Positions 26,975 to 36,827 of a stretch of DNA of 64,000 nucleotides are shown in pieces; the first letter of the stretch is position 1; each line of letters starts with the position of its first letter. A program made the position numbers and the translations under genes. The DNA comes from an uncultured Pseudomonadota bacterium (lineage in GTDB: Bacteria > Pseudomonadota > Gammaproteobacteria > Ga0077536): positions 278,742 through 342,741 of the forward strand of contig CAIKBL010000051.1 of assembly GCA_903825645.1 (NCBI GenBank), given 5' to 3'. The notes under the pieces were generated by a model that made no database searches, was not told the DNA's origin, and saw only the letters and a list, made by a program, of their open reading frames with translations.

Positions 26975-29806
26975 ATGTCCCCACGGTTATCCCGTCGCAA
27001 GACTGCCTGGCATAGGACCGCACGCCGCAGGGCTTTAAAAATAGGTGGAGTGATCATACTGCTTGGCCTCGGTGTGATTGTCTGGCGCGCCAAAGTTGCT
27101 CCGGATTCTAGTCAATACTTAAGCGCCGGTGATAGTGCGCGCAAGGCTAAAGCCTATAGTTCGGCGGCGATCCATTATAAGAATGCCCTACTGGTAAGTC
27201 CGGATAATCTTGAGGCGCGTTGGCATCTCGGCCAGAGTTACTTAGCGTTGAAGCGGATCCCTGAGGCCTTCTCCGCTTTGAAGACCGCTCAAGCCATCGG
27301 CGAAAAACAGCCCGAATTTTGGCTTGATTTGGCCCGCGCGCAACTGGAAACCGGTCGTTTCGCCGACACCCTAAAGTCGTTAAAGCAATATCAAGGCCCT
27401 GACCACGCAGAGGCCTTAGCACTGGAAGCCCGGGCGAACCTCGGGCTCGGCAAAGACGAAGAAGCCAAGACCGTGTTGTCGACAGCGGTGGCAAAAGATC
27501 CCGATGCCGTCTCTCTGCAGCTCGCCACTGCCCGACTTGCCCTGTCTGAACACGATTTGACCGGCGCAGCGGCGGCGGTGACTAGAGCCTTGGAACTGGC
27601 GCCGGACAACCCGGAGGCCCTCTTGGTTCGTGGACGTATCCAGATGTTGCAGGGGACGCCGGCCGCGGCAGAGGCCACTTATCAGCATGTACTCGAACTC
27701 CAGAAATCCGACCCGGCCGCCCTCGCCGGCGCACTAGAGGCCATCCTCTCGCAAGGAAAAACGACCGATGCACCAGAGCTTGTAGCAAGACTCTCGAAGG
27801 AGAGTCCCAAGGCGATTAGCGTCCAATTCTTCCAAGGCTGGATTGCCTATGCCCAGAACGACTGGTCAGGAGCCGAATCCGCAATGAGCCGGGTGATTAC
27901 CGCCAGACCAAATCACCCGCAGGCGTTGTTGATGCTGGCCGACAGCTGCCTGCGCCAAGCGAAGTTTAATCAAGCTGAAGCCTATCTAAAAACCTTCAAC
28001 GGCTTTTATCCCGATCAGCCGCCAGCCCTTAAATTAATGGCATCGCTTTATCTTAAAGAGCACCGCGCCCAAGACGCGGTAAATGTGCTCGCACCACTGA
28101 CAAAACTGGAAAAACCTGATGTGGGCTCGCTTGCCCTGCTCAGCTATGCCAGCTACGCGGCGGGTGATCTCCAACGCGGCAAAGCCTTCCTACAGCGGGC
28201 CGAGACACTCGCACCTGACTCCAAGGCGCTCCAGATGCAGCAAGCGCTGGGCGATCTCGTCGCTGGGGACGAAAAAGCGGGCATCTCCGAGCTCGAAGGC
28301 CTGGCGAAAGGGCCAGAGGCAGGGGCACCCCGGCAGGCACTGACGTACTTCCATCTCATGAAAGGGAATAACGAATCCGCGCTGGAATCCGCGCAGGCTT
28401 TGGCGTTACTCAAGCCGCAAGATCCACTCGCCCAAAATCTGCTCGGCATCGCGCTCGCGCGCATCGAAGACAATACGGGGGCAGAAGAAGCTTTCAAGAA
28501 AGCGCTGGCCATCAATTCAAAATTCGCGCCGGCACTAGCTAACCTAGGCTTCCTGGCACTCTCCAAAAATGACGTCTCGAACGCAACAGATCTGCTTAAG
28601 AAAGCGCTGGTAGCAGACGGCAGCTACACGACCGCATCCGTCGCCCTAGCGGCGCTCGCCGAGCGTCGTGGCGCACCCGCCGAGACCATGAAACTGCTTG
28701 AAGAGGCCGTAGCCGCCCAGCCCAATGCTGCGCAACCCCGCTGGCTGCTAGCCGAGCGCCATCTCCGGGTCGGAGAGCTTCCCGAAGCCACTAAGCAAGC
28801 AGAAGCTGCGAACGCTATTAACCCCCGTGATCAAAATTCTCGCTTGCTCTGGGCGTCTTTTTTGAGCAGGGCTGGACGCCCCGCCGAAGCGGTCGATCTC
28901 CTTCAAAAAATGACTCACGAAAAGCCCGATTTAATGCCCGCGATCGCGCTCCTGGGCCACGCGGCGCGCCTTGATCATCAGTGGGATCTCGCCCGCAGTA
29001 GTTACCGGACCGTGCTCGCCAACTCACCGGCCAAAGCCGACGTGCTATGGGGACTTCTCGGCGTGGAAATTGCGGAAAAAAACTATTCCGAGGCGACCAA
29101 CGTGGTCAGAACCATGCGTAAGCAACTGACCAATACGGAAGATGCTGAGCGCGCCAATGGTGAGCTTGCAGCTGCGCAAAATCGCCATGCCGAAGCTGTC
29201 ACTATTTTCTCCGCTATCCAGCAACGTCATCCGAACACTACAAATCTGATGCGGCTAGCGGATGCGCAACAGCAAAAAGGGGATATCACGCAGGTCGACA
29301 AAACCTTGTCCACTTGGCTTGATACACATCAGGAGGATACCGAAGTCCGGCTGCGGCTAGGCTCTGATCAGCTAATTCACGGCGAAACGCGCGACGCTCA
29401 GGCGACATTTGAGAAAGCGCTGGTACACGCAGCGGACAACGCGATTGCGCTGAATAATCTCGCTTGGTTGTACGACAAGGCGGAAGATCCCCGCGCGTTG
29501 AGTCTCGCTGAGCGCGCCCACCGGATCCTACCGAACAGTGCGGAGACGGCAGACACCCTAGCTTGGATTCTGGCCCGACAGCAGGCTTTTCAAAAAGCCC
29601 TGCCACTGCTAGAAAAAGCGCATAGCCTTCGGCCAGATGAGCCTAATATCCAGTACCACGAAGCCTATACGCTGGCCGAACTGGGAAACAAAGACAAGGC
29701 GCGCTCGCTACTTGAAGACTTGCTCGCCAAAAAACGCCCATTTGAGGCGGAAAATGACGCACGTGCGCTGTTACGAAAATTATCGAACCACAGCGGCGTG
29801 GAATAG
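26975..29806 (+). CDS. PrsT-like TPR lipoprotein/membrane protein of the PEP-CTERM/exopolysaccharide type
   Basis: 943 residues. One N-terminal membrane helix (IGGVIILLGLGVIVW, about 23-37), then tandem TPR repeats to the end, e.g. AIHYKNALLVSPDNLEARWHLG, AEATYQHVLEL and NNLAWLYDKAEDPRALSLAERA. Length and pattern match the PEP-CTERM system TPR-repeat protein PrsT, normally encoded in XrtA/EPS loci. Here there is no exosortase, PrsK/PrsR or glycosyltransferase gene nearby. The basic N-terminus and single helix predict a periplasm-facing anchored scaffold. The ribosome site before ATG 26975 is weak. Confidence 0.85.
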   Translation: MSPRLSRRKTAWHRTARRRALKIGGVIILLGLGVIVWRAKVAPDSSQYLSAGDSARKAKAYSSAAIHYKNALLVSPDNLEARWHLGQSYLALKRIPEAFSALKTAQAIGEKQPEFWLDLARAQLETGRFADTLKSLKQYQGPDHAEALALEARANLGLGKDEEAKTVLSTAVAKDPDAVSLQLATARLALSEHDLTGAAAAVTRALELAPDNPEALLVRGRIQMLQGTPAAAEATYQHVLELQKSDPAALAGALEAILSQGKTTDAPELVARLSKESPKAISVQFFQGWIAYAQNDWSGAESAMSRVITARPNHPQALLMLADSCLRQAKFNQAEAYLKTFNGFYPDQPPALKLMASLYLKEHRAQDAVNVLAPLTKLEKPDVGSLALLSYASYAAGDLQRGKAFLQRAETLAPDSKALQMQQALGDLVAGDEKAGISELEGLAKGPEAGAPRQALTYFHLMKGNNESALESAQALALLKPQDPLAQNLLGIALARIEDNTGAEEAFKKALAINSKFAPALANLGFLALSKNDVSNATDLLKKALVADGSYTTASVALAALAERRGAPAETMKLLEEAVAAQPNAAQPRWLLAERHLRVGELPEATKQAEAANAINPRDQNSRLLWASFLSRAGRPAEAVDLLQKMTHEKPDLMPAIALLGHAARLDHQWDLARSSYRTVLANSPAKADVLWGLLGVEIAEKNYSEATNVVRTMRKQLTNTEDAERANGELAAAQNRHAEAVTIFSAIQQRHPNTTNLMRLADAQQQKGDITQVDKTLSTWLDTHQEDTEVRLRLGSDQLIHGETRDAQATFEKALVHAADNAIALNNLAWLYDKAEDPRALSLAERAHRILPNSAETADTLAWILARQQAFQKALPLLEKAHSLRPDEPNIQYHEAYTLAELGNKDKARSLLEDLLAKKRPFEAENDARALLRKLSNHSGVE

Positions 29807-29822
29807 CCAGTAAGGACGTCCA

Positions 29823-29844
29823 CGCAGCGCCATTCGGTGCTGCG
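29823..29844. terminator. Stem-loop between convergent prsT-like gene and epmA
   Basis: CGCAGCGCC and GGTGCTGCG pair over 9 bp (one G-U) around an ATTC loop, midway between two converging genes. It could serve both strands, though neither flank has a clear T-run. Confidence 0.5.
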
Positions 29845-29861
29845 CGGCGGAATCGAAAAAA

Positions 29862-30836
29862 TTAAACGCCGGTTTGTGACGGGAACGCAATAACACGACG
29901 GATCTCGCGCTCATCTAGAAGCAGCATCAGCAGCCGATCTAGGCCCAGTGCTACTCCTGCGCACGCCGGCAGCCCTGCCTGTAAGGCCGCAAGCAGCGCC
30001 TCATCAATTGCCTGCATGGGGAGTCCCAGCGCCTGCCGACGAGCGTTCTCCCCAAGATGGCGCGCGCGCTGCTCTGAGGCGAGAGTGACTTCATGAAAGC
30101 CGTTCGCGAGTTCGACCTCGCCAACCACTAATTCAAACCGTTCAGCAACGGCGGGGATCCCCGGCCTAACGCGCGCGTAAGCGCACTGCTCCACCGGAAA
30201 ATCGTAAATAAGGAATGCCCTGTCTTGCGGTAAGGACGGCATGATGGCGCAACCCAAAAACCAGTCCAGCAGGAGCACACGGTCTTGTTGACTAGCCTGG
30301 TCGAACAGCGCGCCGCGGGAACGCGCCAGATCCGCGAGCGCCGCCGTCGGCGCGAGGTGCGGATCTAGCCCTGTCGCGGCCAGACATAGCGCAGCATAGG
30401 ACGCCTTTTCCACCGCCAGCGGAAATCCGATAACGTTCAGCAGGCCCATCACATCGTCCATCAAACCGTGGTGATCCAAGCCCACCCGGTACCATTCCAA
30501 CAGGCTGAATTCTTCCTGATGCAAAGGGCTGTGTGCTTCCCGACGAAAGGCATGACAGATCTGATAGATGTCGCCAGATCCCGCGGCAATCAATCGTTTC
30601 ATCGCATATTCAGGCGAGGTCTGGAGAAAACCAGTATTGCCCTGAACCCCGGGCACCGTGAAACTCGTCAGCGCCGGATCCGTGCTCCCGTACGGCGTGA
30701 TCAAGGGGGTTTCCACCTCCATCGCGCCCGTCTGCGCAAAATAGCCACGGAGATCACCAAGCAGCCCGGCACGCCGGCGGAGCGTGGCGAGATCGGCGCT
30801 CGGGCGCCAATCAGGTCGTGGAGAAGACGAGGGCAA
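29862..30836 (-). CDS. epmA: EF-P--(R)-beta-lysine ligase EpmA
   Basis: 324 residues if started at the TTG at 30836; there is no ATG before the conserved domain. That start gives MPSSSPRPDWRPSADL, matching the E. coli N-terminus in spacing, and leaves 19 nt after the efp stop; GTG at 30884 (340 residues, overlapping efp) is an alternative. EpmA is a class II LysRS paralogue that attaches beta-lysine to EF-P. Motif 2 region FRREAHSPLHQEEFSLLEWY and motif 3 GVALGLDRLLMLL are intact; the anticodon-binding domain of LysRS is absent, as expected. Confidence 0.93.
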   Translation of the reverse strand: MPSSSPRPDWRPSADLATLRRRAGLLGDLRGYFAQTGAMEVETPLITPYGSTDPALTSFTVPGVQGNTGFLQTSPEYAMKRLIAAGSGDIYQICHAFRREAHSPLHQEEFSLLEWYRVGLDHHGLMDDVMGLLNVIGFPLAVEKASYAALCLAATGLDPHLAPTAALADLARSRGALFDQASQQDRVLLLDWFLGCAIMPSLPQDRAFLIYDFPVEQCAYARVRPGIPAVAERFELVVGEVELANGFHEVTLASEQRARHLGENARRQALGLPMQAIDEALLAALQAGLPACAGVALGLDRLLMLLLDEREIRRVIAFPSQTGV

Positions 30837-30855
30837 ACGTAGACCAGCGAGCGGA

Positions 30856-31428
30856 CTATTCTTCTTTTGCTCTAGACGCGTACTCACCGGTACGGGTATC
30901 GATCCTGAGCAGGGAGCCTTCCTCAATGAAAAGCGGCACCTTGACCACAGCGCCGGTTTCCATGGTGGCCGGCTTTGTGCCGCCGGTGGCCGTATCGCCG
31001 CGCATACCCGGGTCAGTTCGTGTGATTTTGAGAATGACAAAATTGGGGGGTGTCACCCCGATAGGCTCGCCATTCCAGAGCATGACACTGCAGAGTTCCT
31101 GCCCCTTGAGCCACTGCCCAGCGTCGCCCACGACGGCATGAGACGCCTGAATCTGCTCGAACGTGGACTGATTCATGAAATGCCACGCCTCCCCATCGGA
31201 ATAGAGATACTGCATCTCGGCTTCTACAATGTCCGCAGCCTCAACCGAATCCCCCGACTTAAAAGTGCGTTCGATGACCCTCCCCGTGCGCAGGTTACGC
31301 ACGCGAACCCGATTGAATGCCTGTCCTTTGCCGGGTTTTACCATTTCGTTTTCGACGATGTTGTACGGATCTGCATCGAGAATTATTTTCAGACCGGGCT
31401 TGAATTGGTTCGTGCTGTAGGTCGCCAT
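30856..31428 (-). CDS. efp: Elongation factor P
   Basis: 190 residues from the ATG at 31428, where the family begins ([15 protein letters not shown]). EF-P relieves ribosome stalling at polyproline. The modification loop reads VKPGKGQAF with K34, the residue that EpmB and EpmA convert to beta-lysyl-lysine. Three-domain length is standard. The frame is open into epmB's 5' region, but that is not conserved. The efp and epmB starts are only 32 nt apart on opposite strands, so their promoters must overlap each other's 5' ends. Confidence 0.97.
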   Translation of the reverse strand: MATYSTNQFKPGLKIILDADPYNIVENEMVKPGKGQAFNRVRVRNLRTGRVIERTFKSGDSVEAADIVEAEMQYLYSDGEAWHFMNQSTFEQIQASHAVVGDAGQWLKGQELCSVMLWNGEPIGVTPPNFVILKITRTDPGMRGDTATGGTKPATMETGAVVKVPLFIEEGSLLRIDTRTGEYASRAKEE

Positions 31429-31460
31429 TAGAATGAAGCTCACATCAGAAGAGGCGGCAT

Positions 31461-32465
31461 ATGATAGCGCGAAGATTCGTAAAAACAGAGTCGCGGGACT
31501 GGGTGACGGCACTGCGCGAGGCGTACACCGATCCTGCCCTGCTTCTTCAGGACCTTGGGTTGACCTCCGCCGACACCGGATATGAACCCGCGATGACGGT
31601 CAAATTTGACTTCCGAGTACCCCGCGCCTATGCCAGGCGGATGAATCCGGGCAGGCCGAACGACCCTCTGTTGCGCCAGGTGTTGCCGCATCGTGCGGAA
31701 AATACGTCCGCGCAGGGCTTCAATGCAGATCCGGTGGGTGATCTGGCCGCCATGCACCGCCCAGGGCTCCTGAAGAAATATCACGGCCGCGCCCTGCTCT
31801 TGTTGACCGGGGCGTGCGCCGTAAACTGCCGCTATTGTTTCCGGCGGGAATTTCCTTACCAAGGACTGGTCGGATCTCCGCAACTCTCGGCGGGGCTCGC
31901 CGATATTGCCAGCGATCCGTCGATCCGTGAAGTCATCTTGAGTGGGGGCGACCCACTCATGTTGAAAGACGCCCCGTTGAGCGAGCTGCTGCAACGACTC
32001 GAATCAATTCCGCACCTGCTACGCCTGCGCATTCATACGCGGTTGCCCTTGGTGTTGCCCGCACGCGTGACGCCCGCCTTACTGACCGCGCTTGCCAGGA
32101 CGCGGCTGCAGACTGTCCTGGTGATGCATGTCAATCATGCACAGGAAATTGACGAAGCAGTCATCACCGCCAGCCGAGCGCTTACCGAACATCGGGTTAC
32201 CCTACTCAATCAGTCCGTATTGCTCCGCGGCGTCAATGACGACGCAGCTGTTTTGGCTGCGCTCTCGGAACAGCTGTTTGTCGCTGGCATCCTACCTTAC
32301 TATTTGCACATGCTGGACCGGGTCAGCGGTGCGGCGCATTTCGAAGTCGAGGAGAAAACTGCAGTGGCCCTGCATCAAGACTTGATGGGCTTACTACCGG
32401 GATTTCTGGTCCCTCGGCTCGTGCGAGAAGTGGCAGGCGCCCCCTACAAAATGCCCCTGCGCTGA
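31461..32465 (+). CDS. epmB: EF-P beta-lysylation protein EpmB (lysine 2,3-aminomutase family)
   Basis: 334 residues, radical-SAM/PLP enzyme that turns (S)-alpha-lysine into (R)-beta-lysine for EF-P. The Fe-S motif CxxxCxxC is at C119, C123, C126 (CAVNCRYCF); [12 protein letters not shown] and the PLP-lysine region near the end ([11 protein letters not shown]) follow the KamA/EpmB pattern. Together with epmA and efp it completes the beta-lysylation route, except that no epmC hydroxylase is seen. AGAGGCGG-like bases precede the ATG. Confidence 0.95.
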   Translation: MIARRFVKTESRDWVTALREAYTDPALLLQDLGLTSADTGYEPAMTVKFDFRVPRAYARRMNPGRPNDPLLRQVLPHRAENTSAQGFNADPVGDLAAMHRPGLLKKYHGRALLLLTGACAVNCRYCFRREFPYQGLVGSPQLSAGLADIASDPSIREVILSGGDPLMLKDAPLSELLQRLESIPHLLRLRIHTRLPLVLPARVTPALLTALARTRLQTVLVMHVNHAQEIDEAVITASRALTEHRVTLLNQSVLLRGVNDDAAVLAALSEQLFVAGILPYYLHMLDRVSGAAHFEVEEKTAVALHQDLMGLLPGFLVPRLVREVAGAPYKMPLR

Positions 32466-32514
32466 AAACATCAAAAAAGCCTGTAATTCACACGCAACGC
32501 GACAGTGTCTTCCA

Positions 32515-33276
32515 TCAGCGCAGCATGTCCGATGCGAGTTTCACTACAAGCACTGCGACCACCCCAAGAAATGCGCGCCGCACAAAGTGGCTACCATGGC
32601 GCAATGCTAGGTGGGTACCGCACAGCGCACCGAGGATATTACAAACCGCCATGATGCCTGCCACGCCCCAAAATACCGAGCCATGAGGCAAGAAATAGGC
32701 CAGCGCTGCGAAATTGGTCGCCACATTGAGACATTTCGCGTAAGCCGAAGCGTGCAGAAAGTCGAAGCCCAGGAAGCGTACCCACAGAAAAATCAGGAAA
32801 GTTCCCGTGCCGGGACCAAAAACGCCATCGTAAAAACCGATGCCAAGGGCAATGCCACAACCGACGCCGATTTCCGCGCGGGGCCGCAGCCTAGGCGAAT
32901 GCCGGAGGCCTAGATGCGGACTCAGCGCGGTATAGATCCCGACCAGCACCAAGAGAACTAAAGCTATTGGCCGCATAACGGCCACAGGCAAATGGGCGAC
33001 GGTACGCGCGCCGCCCCATCCGCCCAATAACGCCGCCAGAAGCGCTGGCAGGAGCAGCAGATAGCGGAAATGCACCCGGTTAGCGTATCGGTATGCCGCG
33101 GTCGCCGTACCCCAGATTGAGGCTAGTTTATTAGTCCCAAACAGGACGGCGAGTGGCGCGCTCGGATAACTCAGGAGCAACGCAGGTAGTTGGAGCAGCC
33201 CCCCGCCACCGCTGATCGCATCAACGAATCCCGCCAAAAAGGCGGCCAACCCTAGCGTTCCATGTTGCCAGTCCAT
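32515..33276 (-). CDS. TSUP-family membrane exporter (TauE/SafE)
   Basis: 253 residues from the ATG at 33276 (frame open upstream but unconserved). About eight hydrophobic helices, with the duplicated signature GFVDAISGGGGLLQLPALLL and GFYDGVFGPGTGTFLIF typical of TauE/SafE (DUF81) transporters, which move organosulfur or sulfite-like anions. The exact substrate is unknown. Convergent to epmB, divergent from the monooxygenase. Confidence 0.92.
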   Translation of the reverse strand: MDWQHGTLGLAAFLAGFVDAISGGGGLLQLPALLLSYPSAPLAVLFGTNKLASIWGTATAAYRYANRVHFRYLLLLPALLAALLGGWGGARTVAHLPVAVMRPIALVLLVLVGIYTALSPHLGLRHSPRLRPRAEIGVGCGIALGIGFYDGVFGPGTGTFLIFLWVRFLGFDFLHASAYAKCLNVATNFAALAYFLPHGSVFWGVAGIMAVCNILGALCGTHLALRHGSHFVRRAFLGVVAVLVVKLASDMLR

Positions 33277-33416
33277 GCAACTGAAGTTACCAGACTTCCA
33301 CACGTCCTGCAGACGCAAGCCGGTCGCGCATGTACATGCGCTTGAATTCAGTACAATGCGCACCAAAATTCATGACATCGTGATAATTCAATTGAAGCTT
33401 TCGAGGAGATCGACTG

Positions 33417-35024
33417 ATGACTGTAGCTCACCATCCCAATGACTTCGATGCCGTCGTGGTCGGCGCCGGCTTCGCCGGACTCTACATGTTGCACCGGCTA
33501 CGTAGCGCCGGTCTGCGCGCACGCGTCGTTGAAGCCGCCAGCGGGCCTGGTGGCACCTGGTTTTGGAACCGCTATCCCGGCGCGCGATGCGACATCGAGA
33601 GCATGCAATACTCGTATCAGTTCTCGACGGCGCTTGAGCAGGAGTGGAACTGGTCAGAACGATATGCGTCACAACCCGAAATACTGAAATACGTCGAACA
33701 TGTCATTGAACGTTTCCAGTTGAGCGACGACATCCAATTCAACACGCGCGTAAAGTCAGCTGTCTATGATGAAAGTGCGGCGCGCTGGACGGTGACCACT
33801 GCCAGCGGCGAGATCTTGACGTCTCAGTTTTGCATCATGGCTACTGGATGCCTATCCTCTACCAATCTGCCAGATTTCAAGGGTCTCGACGCCTTCAAAG
33901 GCCCTCAATATCACACCGGACAATGGCCTTCCGATGGCGTGGATTTTACCGGGAAGCGCGTGGCGGTCATCGGCACCGGATCTAGCGCCGTTCAATCTAT
34001 TCCGTTGATCGCGGAGCAAGCTGCTGAACTGTTAGTCTTTCAGCGCACCCCCAATTATTCGATTCCGGCCTTTAACGCGCCGCTGAGCGAGGATGAGCGT
34101 AATCGAATTAAAGCCAATTACGGTGCATTACGAGAGGCCGGGAAGCAGCAAATCCTCGCCTACGACATCGAGTACAACCCCCAACTGGCTGCTAATGCTT
34201 CGCCCGCTGAAATTCGGGCCGAATGCGAAAAGCGCTGGCGTCTCGGGGGACTGTATTTCTATGGCGCCTTCGCGGACATGTTGATTGATGAAAAGGTCAA
34301 TCGTACCGTTGCAGACTTTGTGCGCGAAAAAATTCGCGAAAAAGTAAGCGATCCCACGGTGGCCGATCTACTGACGCCCCAAGCCATCTTCGGCTGCAAG
34401 CGCATTTGCGCGGACACCAACTACTTTGAGACCTTTAATCGCGCCAACGTCAAACTGATTGACGTCAGCGAAATTCCTATTGCCGGCATGACCGCCCTAG
34501 GCGTGCAGGTCGGCGACCAGGAATATGCCGTAGATGCGATCGTTTTTGCGACCGGCTTCGACGCCATGACCGGCTCACTGAACCGTATCGATATCCGCGG
34601 CAAGAGTGGCGAAAAACTGGTGGATAAATGGTCCGCCGGCCCGCGCACCTACCTGGGATTGTCTACCGCTGGTTTTCCTAATTTATTTACGATTAGCGGA
34701 CCGGGCAGTCCTTCCGTGCTGACGTGCATGATCACGTCTATCGAGCAGCATGTTGAATTCATCGGTGATTGCATCGATCACATGCGGACAGCGGGTCTGC
34801 GCGAGATCGAGCCTACTGTTGAGGCGGAAGAAGCGTGGGTATCCCACGTAAACGACGTCGCGGCAAGTACGCTATTTAATTCCTGCAATTCCTGGTACCT
34901 CGGTGCCAATGTCCCAGGAAAGAAACGAATTTTCATGCCCTACATAGGCTTTCCGCCTTATGTAGAGAAATGTAATGAAGTGGTCGCGAATGGCTATGAG
35001 GGCTTCACGCTGAGTGCAGCCTGA
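33417..35024 (+). CDS. Baeyer-Villiger flavin monooxygenase
   Basis: 535 residues. FAD Rossmann motif GAGFAG at 16-21; the BVMO fingerprint FKGPQYHTGQWP at 160-171; NADPH motif GTGSSA at 186-191; and ATGF later. This is the type I BVMO pattern (cyclohexanone monooxygenase family), inserting oxygen next to a ketone to give an ester or lactone. A strong AGGAG lies 8 nt before the ATG at 33417. First gene of the catabolic region; the ligase behind it is on the opposite strand. Confidence 0.93.
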   Translation: MTVAHHPNDFDAVVVGAGFAGLYMLHRLRSAGLRARVVEAASGPGGTWFWNRYPGARCDIESMQYSYQFSTALEQEWNWSERYASQPEILKYVEHVIERFQLSDDIQFNTRVKSAVYDESAARWTVTTASGEILTSQFCIMATGCLSSTNLPDFKGLDAFKGPQYHTGQWPSDGVDFTGKRVAVIGTGSSAVQSIPLIAEQAAELLVFQRTPNYSIPAFNAPLSEDERNRIKANYGALREAGKQQILAYDIEYNPQLAANASPAEIRAECEKRWRLGGLYFYGAFADMLIDEKVNRTVADFVREKIREKVSDPTVADLLTPQAIFGCKRICADTNYFETFNRANVKLIDVSEIPIAGMTALGVQVGDQEYAVDAIVFATGFDAMTGSLNRIDIRGKSGEKLVDKWSAGPRTYLGLSTAGFPNLFTISGPGSPSVLTCMITSIEQHVEFIGDCIDHMRTAGLREIEPTVEAEEAWVSHVNDVAASTLFNSCNSWYLGANVPGKKRIFMPYIGFPPYVEKCNEVVANGYEGFTLSAA

Positions 35025-35070
35025 GTTTACCGCGATGGCTGAAGCGCCAAGCGCGCTTCAGCCATCGCCC

Positions 35071-36621
35071 TCAAACGATTCGGGTCTTCCGGTCTCCCCA
35101 GTACCGATCTCGCAGAACCCGTTTGTAGAGTTTGCCGGTAGGTAAACGGGGGAGTTCCGCCTCGAAATCGATTGACCGTGGACATTTCTGGCGAGCCAAG
35201 TGCTCGTGACAAAAGGCCACCAACTCAGCTGCCAAGGTGGGGCCAATTTCGACCCCGGGCATCGCTTGCACTACGGCTTTGACCTCTTCCCCCAGATCTT
35301 CATTCGGCACACCAAATACCGCCGCATCTGCGACCTTGGGATGGGTAATAAGTAGGTTCTCGCACTCTTGCGGATAAATGTTCACGCCACCTGAAATAAT
35401 CATGTAGGTTTTGCGATCGGTAAGAAACAGAAATCCGTCCGAATCCACGTATCCGACATCCCCAACCGTGCTCATTGCGCCATCGGCAGATCTGGCCTCT
35501 GCCGTTCGGCTCGGATCATTGAAATACTCGAATGGGGTTGCCGTCTTAAACCAGACGGTGCCCGGCACGCCGGTCGGACACGGTTGCCCCTCTTCGTCCA
35601 AAATGTGCAGCTCACCCAGCAAAACTCTCCCCACAGTACCCGGATGGGCCAGCCACTCTTCCGGCGTACAGGCGGTAAAACCGAGTCCCTCCGTCGCCCC
35701 ATAGTACTCGTGCACAATGGGTCCCCACCACCGCATCATGGCGTGCTTGACTTGCTCCGGGCAGGGTGCCGCCGCGTGGATGGCCATTTCCAGAGAAGAG
35801 ACATCATGGCGGTTGCGCGCCTCATCCGGCAGTTTGAGCATGCGGCTAAACATCGTCGGCACCAATTGACTGTGCGTGACTCGATATTTTTCGACCAGCT
35901 CCAGGTATTGCTCGGGATCGAATCGTTCCATGATGATAGAAGTGGCGCCATTACGGATCGCAAGACCGACAGCGGCCTGGGGGGCCGAGTGGTACAGCGG
36001 TGCCGGCGACAGATAGACCATGTCATTGCGGTATTGCCAGAGGCCGTTCACAAATTGATAGAGCGGCAGCCATGTATCCGGCGAGACGTCGGCGAGCGGC
36101 CGCAGGATGCCTTTCGGTCGCCCGGTGGTCCCCGATGAATAAAGCATCGCACACCCAAGCTGCTCATCCGGAAGCGGCGTAGACGGGCACGCCGCGATCG
36201 CGCTCGCATAGTCAATGAACGGGCCCTCGTCTCCTATGCCATCGACCATCAGATGTAGCAGAAGCCCCGGGCATTGTTTGATCGCTTCCAGCGCCACTTC
36301 CCGCCGGGCTCGCGAGGTCACTAACACCTTCGCGTGGCTATCGTTAACGATGAACGCGAGCTCGTCTGCCGTGAGATAGGAATTAATGCACGTGTAGTAG
36401 AGGCCGGACCGTTCGCCGGCGCCACAGACTTCCAGATAACGTGAATTGTTTTCCATGAAAACCGCGAGATGATCGAGTCGTCGCAGTCCGTGCTGACGCA
36501 AGAGGTGTGCGAAGCGATTGGCCCTCTCCTCAAATTGCCCAAAGGAGACCGTTTCTCCCGTACTGGCCATCACGAAACATGGCTTGTCGGGATGATTTTT
36601 GGCATGCACACCTGGATACAA
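35071..36621 (-). CDS. AMP-dependent acyl-CoA synthetase/ligase
   Basis: 516 residues, TTG start at 36621 backed by a good ribosome site. ANL superfamily: P-loop YSSGTTGRPKG, adenylate motif YYGATEG, and the C-terminal lid hinge with SGGVNIYPQECENLL and the catalytic Lys in PTGKLYKR. It activates a carboxylic acid (fatty, aromatic or cyclic) as its CoA thioester. Pairing with a BVMO and MaoC/crotonase genes suggests activation of an acid from ring opening; substrate not determined. Confidence 0.93.
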   Translation of the reverse strand: MYPGVHAKNHPDKPCFVMASTGETVSFGQFEERANRFAHLLRQHGLRRLDHLAVFMENNSRYLEVCGAGERSGLYYTCINSYLTADELAFIVNDSHAKVLVTSRARREVALEAIKQCPGLLLHLMVDGIGDEGPFIDYASAIAACPSTPLPDEQLGCAMLYSSGTTGRPKGILRPLADVSPDTWLPLYQFVNGLWQYRNDMVYLSPAPLYHSAPQAAVGLAIRNGATSIIMERFDPEQYLELVEKYRVTHSQLVPTMFSRMLKLPDEARNRHDVSSLEMAIHAAAPCPEQVKHAMMRWWGPIVHEYYGATEGLGFTACTPEEWLAHPGTVGRVLLGELHILDEEGQPCPTGVPGTVWFKTATPFEYFNDPSRTAEARSADGAMSTVGDVGYVDSDGFLFLTDRKTYMIISGGVNIYPQECENLLITHPKVADAAVFGVPNEDLGEEVKAVVQAMPGVEIGPTLAAELVAFCHEHLARQKCPRSIDFEAELPRLPTGKLYKRVLRDRYWGDRKTRIV

Positions 36622-36627
36622 GAGGTT

Positions 36628-36633
36628 CTCCTT
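36628..36633 (-). promoter_or_regulatory. Shine-Dalgarno (AAGGAG) fixing a TTG start
   Basis: AAGGAG lies 6 nt before the TTG at 36621 on the minus strand, which supports that codon as the true start of the acyl-CoA ligase. Confidence 0.65.
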
Positions 36634-36769
36634 ACAAATGCTAAATTGCGCCCTATGCGCAGTCAGAAGCGTATCGAACTTACGCGCTGCTGAGAATTAA
36701 TTTTTTTACTGCATCGCACCAAAATAATAATTCTGCCTGTAGGAAAACTGCTCTGTCTTGCCCTCGGTG

Positions 36770-36786
36770 CCCTCGCTGTGCGAGGG
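36770..36786 (+). promoter_or_regulatory. Stem-loop in the glutathione peroxidase leader
   Basis: CCCTCG / CGAGGG with a CTGTG loop, preceded by the tandem copy TGCCCTCG (36759-36766 and 36768-36775). It lies about 40 nt before the start, in the divergent gap. Confidence 0.35.
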
Positions 36787-36827
36787 TGCAGACGCGCCGC
36801 CAGTACGCAGGCGGAGGGAGACAGCAT

